From Streptomyces sp. GS7 (GTDB lineage Bacteria; Actinomycetota; Actinomycetes; Streptomycetales; Streptomycetaceae), in the NCBI RefSeq assembly GCF_009834125.1, contig NZ_CP047146.1, forward strand, positions 7,348,501-7,412,500: 64,000 nucleotides of DNA, in the 5' to 3' direction. The notes under the pieces were generated by a model, which worked only from the letters and a program-made list of their open reading frames with translations, searched no databases and was not told the DNA's origin. Below, piece after piece: positions 62,465-64,000 of the stretch. How positions within the stretch are numbered: the first letter of the stretch is position 1; each line of letters starts with the position of its first letter. The position numbers and the translations under genes are program-made.

Positions 62465-64000
<1,536 letters not shown>

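Overview
The window is high-GC chromosomal DNA from a Streptomyces or very close relative. The evidence is strong G/C at third codon positions, two conservon operons (sensor kinase, Roadblock, DUF742, small GTPase), many GTG starts, a rare in-frame TTA codon and actinobacterial families throughout. From memory, the gene order matches the S. coelicolor interval of roughly SCO5494-SCO5544 read in reverse; I could not check this. No rRNA, tRNA, IS element, prophage or CRISPR array was found. This is core chromosome with some lineage-specific additions.

Layout. 1-8047: two tandem cvn conservons on the + strand; the first lacks its 5' end. 8334-13752 (-): a secreted DUF4360 protein, the acyl-CoA carboxylase epsilon and beta subunits, and a Tat-exported family 8 polysaccharide lyase. 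14000-14623 (+): a YceI protein. 14852-16717 (-): citramalate synthase cimA behind a leader peptide and attenuator. 16776-24175: a nitrogen-metabolism island containing a fused ureAB, an atypical ureC, agmatine deiminase, a TetR regulator and an MHS transporter, with a divergent NCS1 permease and three related operator-like palindromes between the two arms. 24259-26675: ilvE and leuB. 26829-31527: a 43-residue conserved small ORF, pruA, putA and the divergent PucR-type regulator putR. 31774-35001: a Tat-exported metallophosphoesterase, a TetR regulator and a PRC-barrel protein. 35294-41038: serA, ilvC, ilvN, ilvB and the ilv leader peptide and attenuator. 41072-44104: a membrane PAS-GGDEF-EAL protein (CdgC-like) with a degenerate EAL motif. 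44272-51625: a hydroxyacid dehydrogenase divergent from a TTA-containing aldo/keto reductase, an intergenic repeat cluster, a PQQ-dehydrogenase-like lipoprotein, a DUF6191-like fragment, a large LuxR ATPase and a small basic protein. 51816-56030: a membrane protein, an MMPL transporter and an F420-type oxidoreductase. 56252-59823: gatB, a small membrane protein, gatA and gatC. 60036-62308: an RmdB-like GGDEF-EAL protein with both motifs intact. 62465-64000: the 3' part of ligA.

How the genes work together. cimA, ilvE, leuB, serA and ilvBNC put much of branched-chain amino acid and serine synthesis in one region. Two of these loci carry short leader peptides rich in the regulating residues (Ile-Ile before cimA; Ile-Leu-Val-Leu before ilvB), each followed by a T-tailed hairpin, so both look attenuation-controlled. 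pruA, putA and putR form a proline-catabolic unit. The urease-like, agmatine deiminase and NCS1 group looks like a regulated pathway for an unidentified ureido or guanidino compound and is the best candidate here for new biology. Two cyclic-di-GMP proteins and two conservons make the window rich in developmental signalling.
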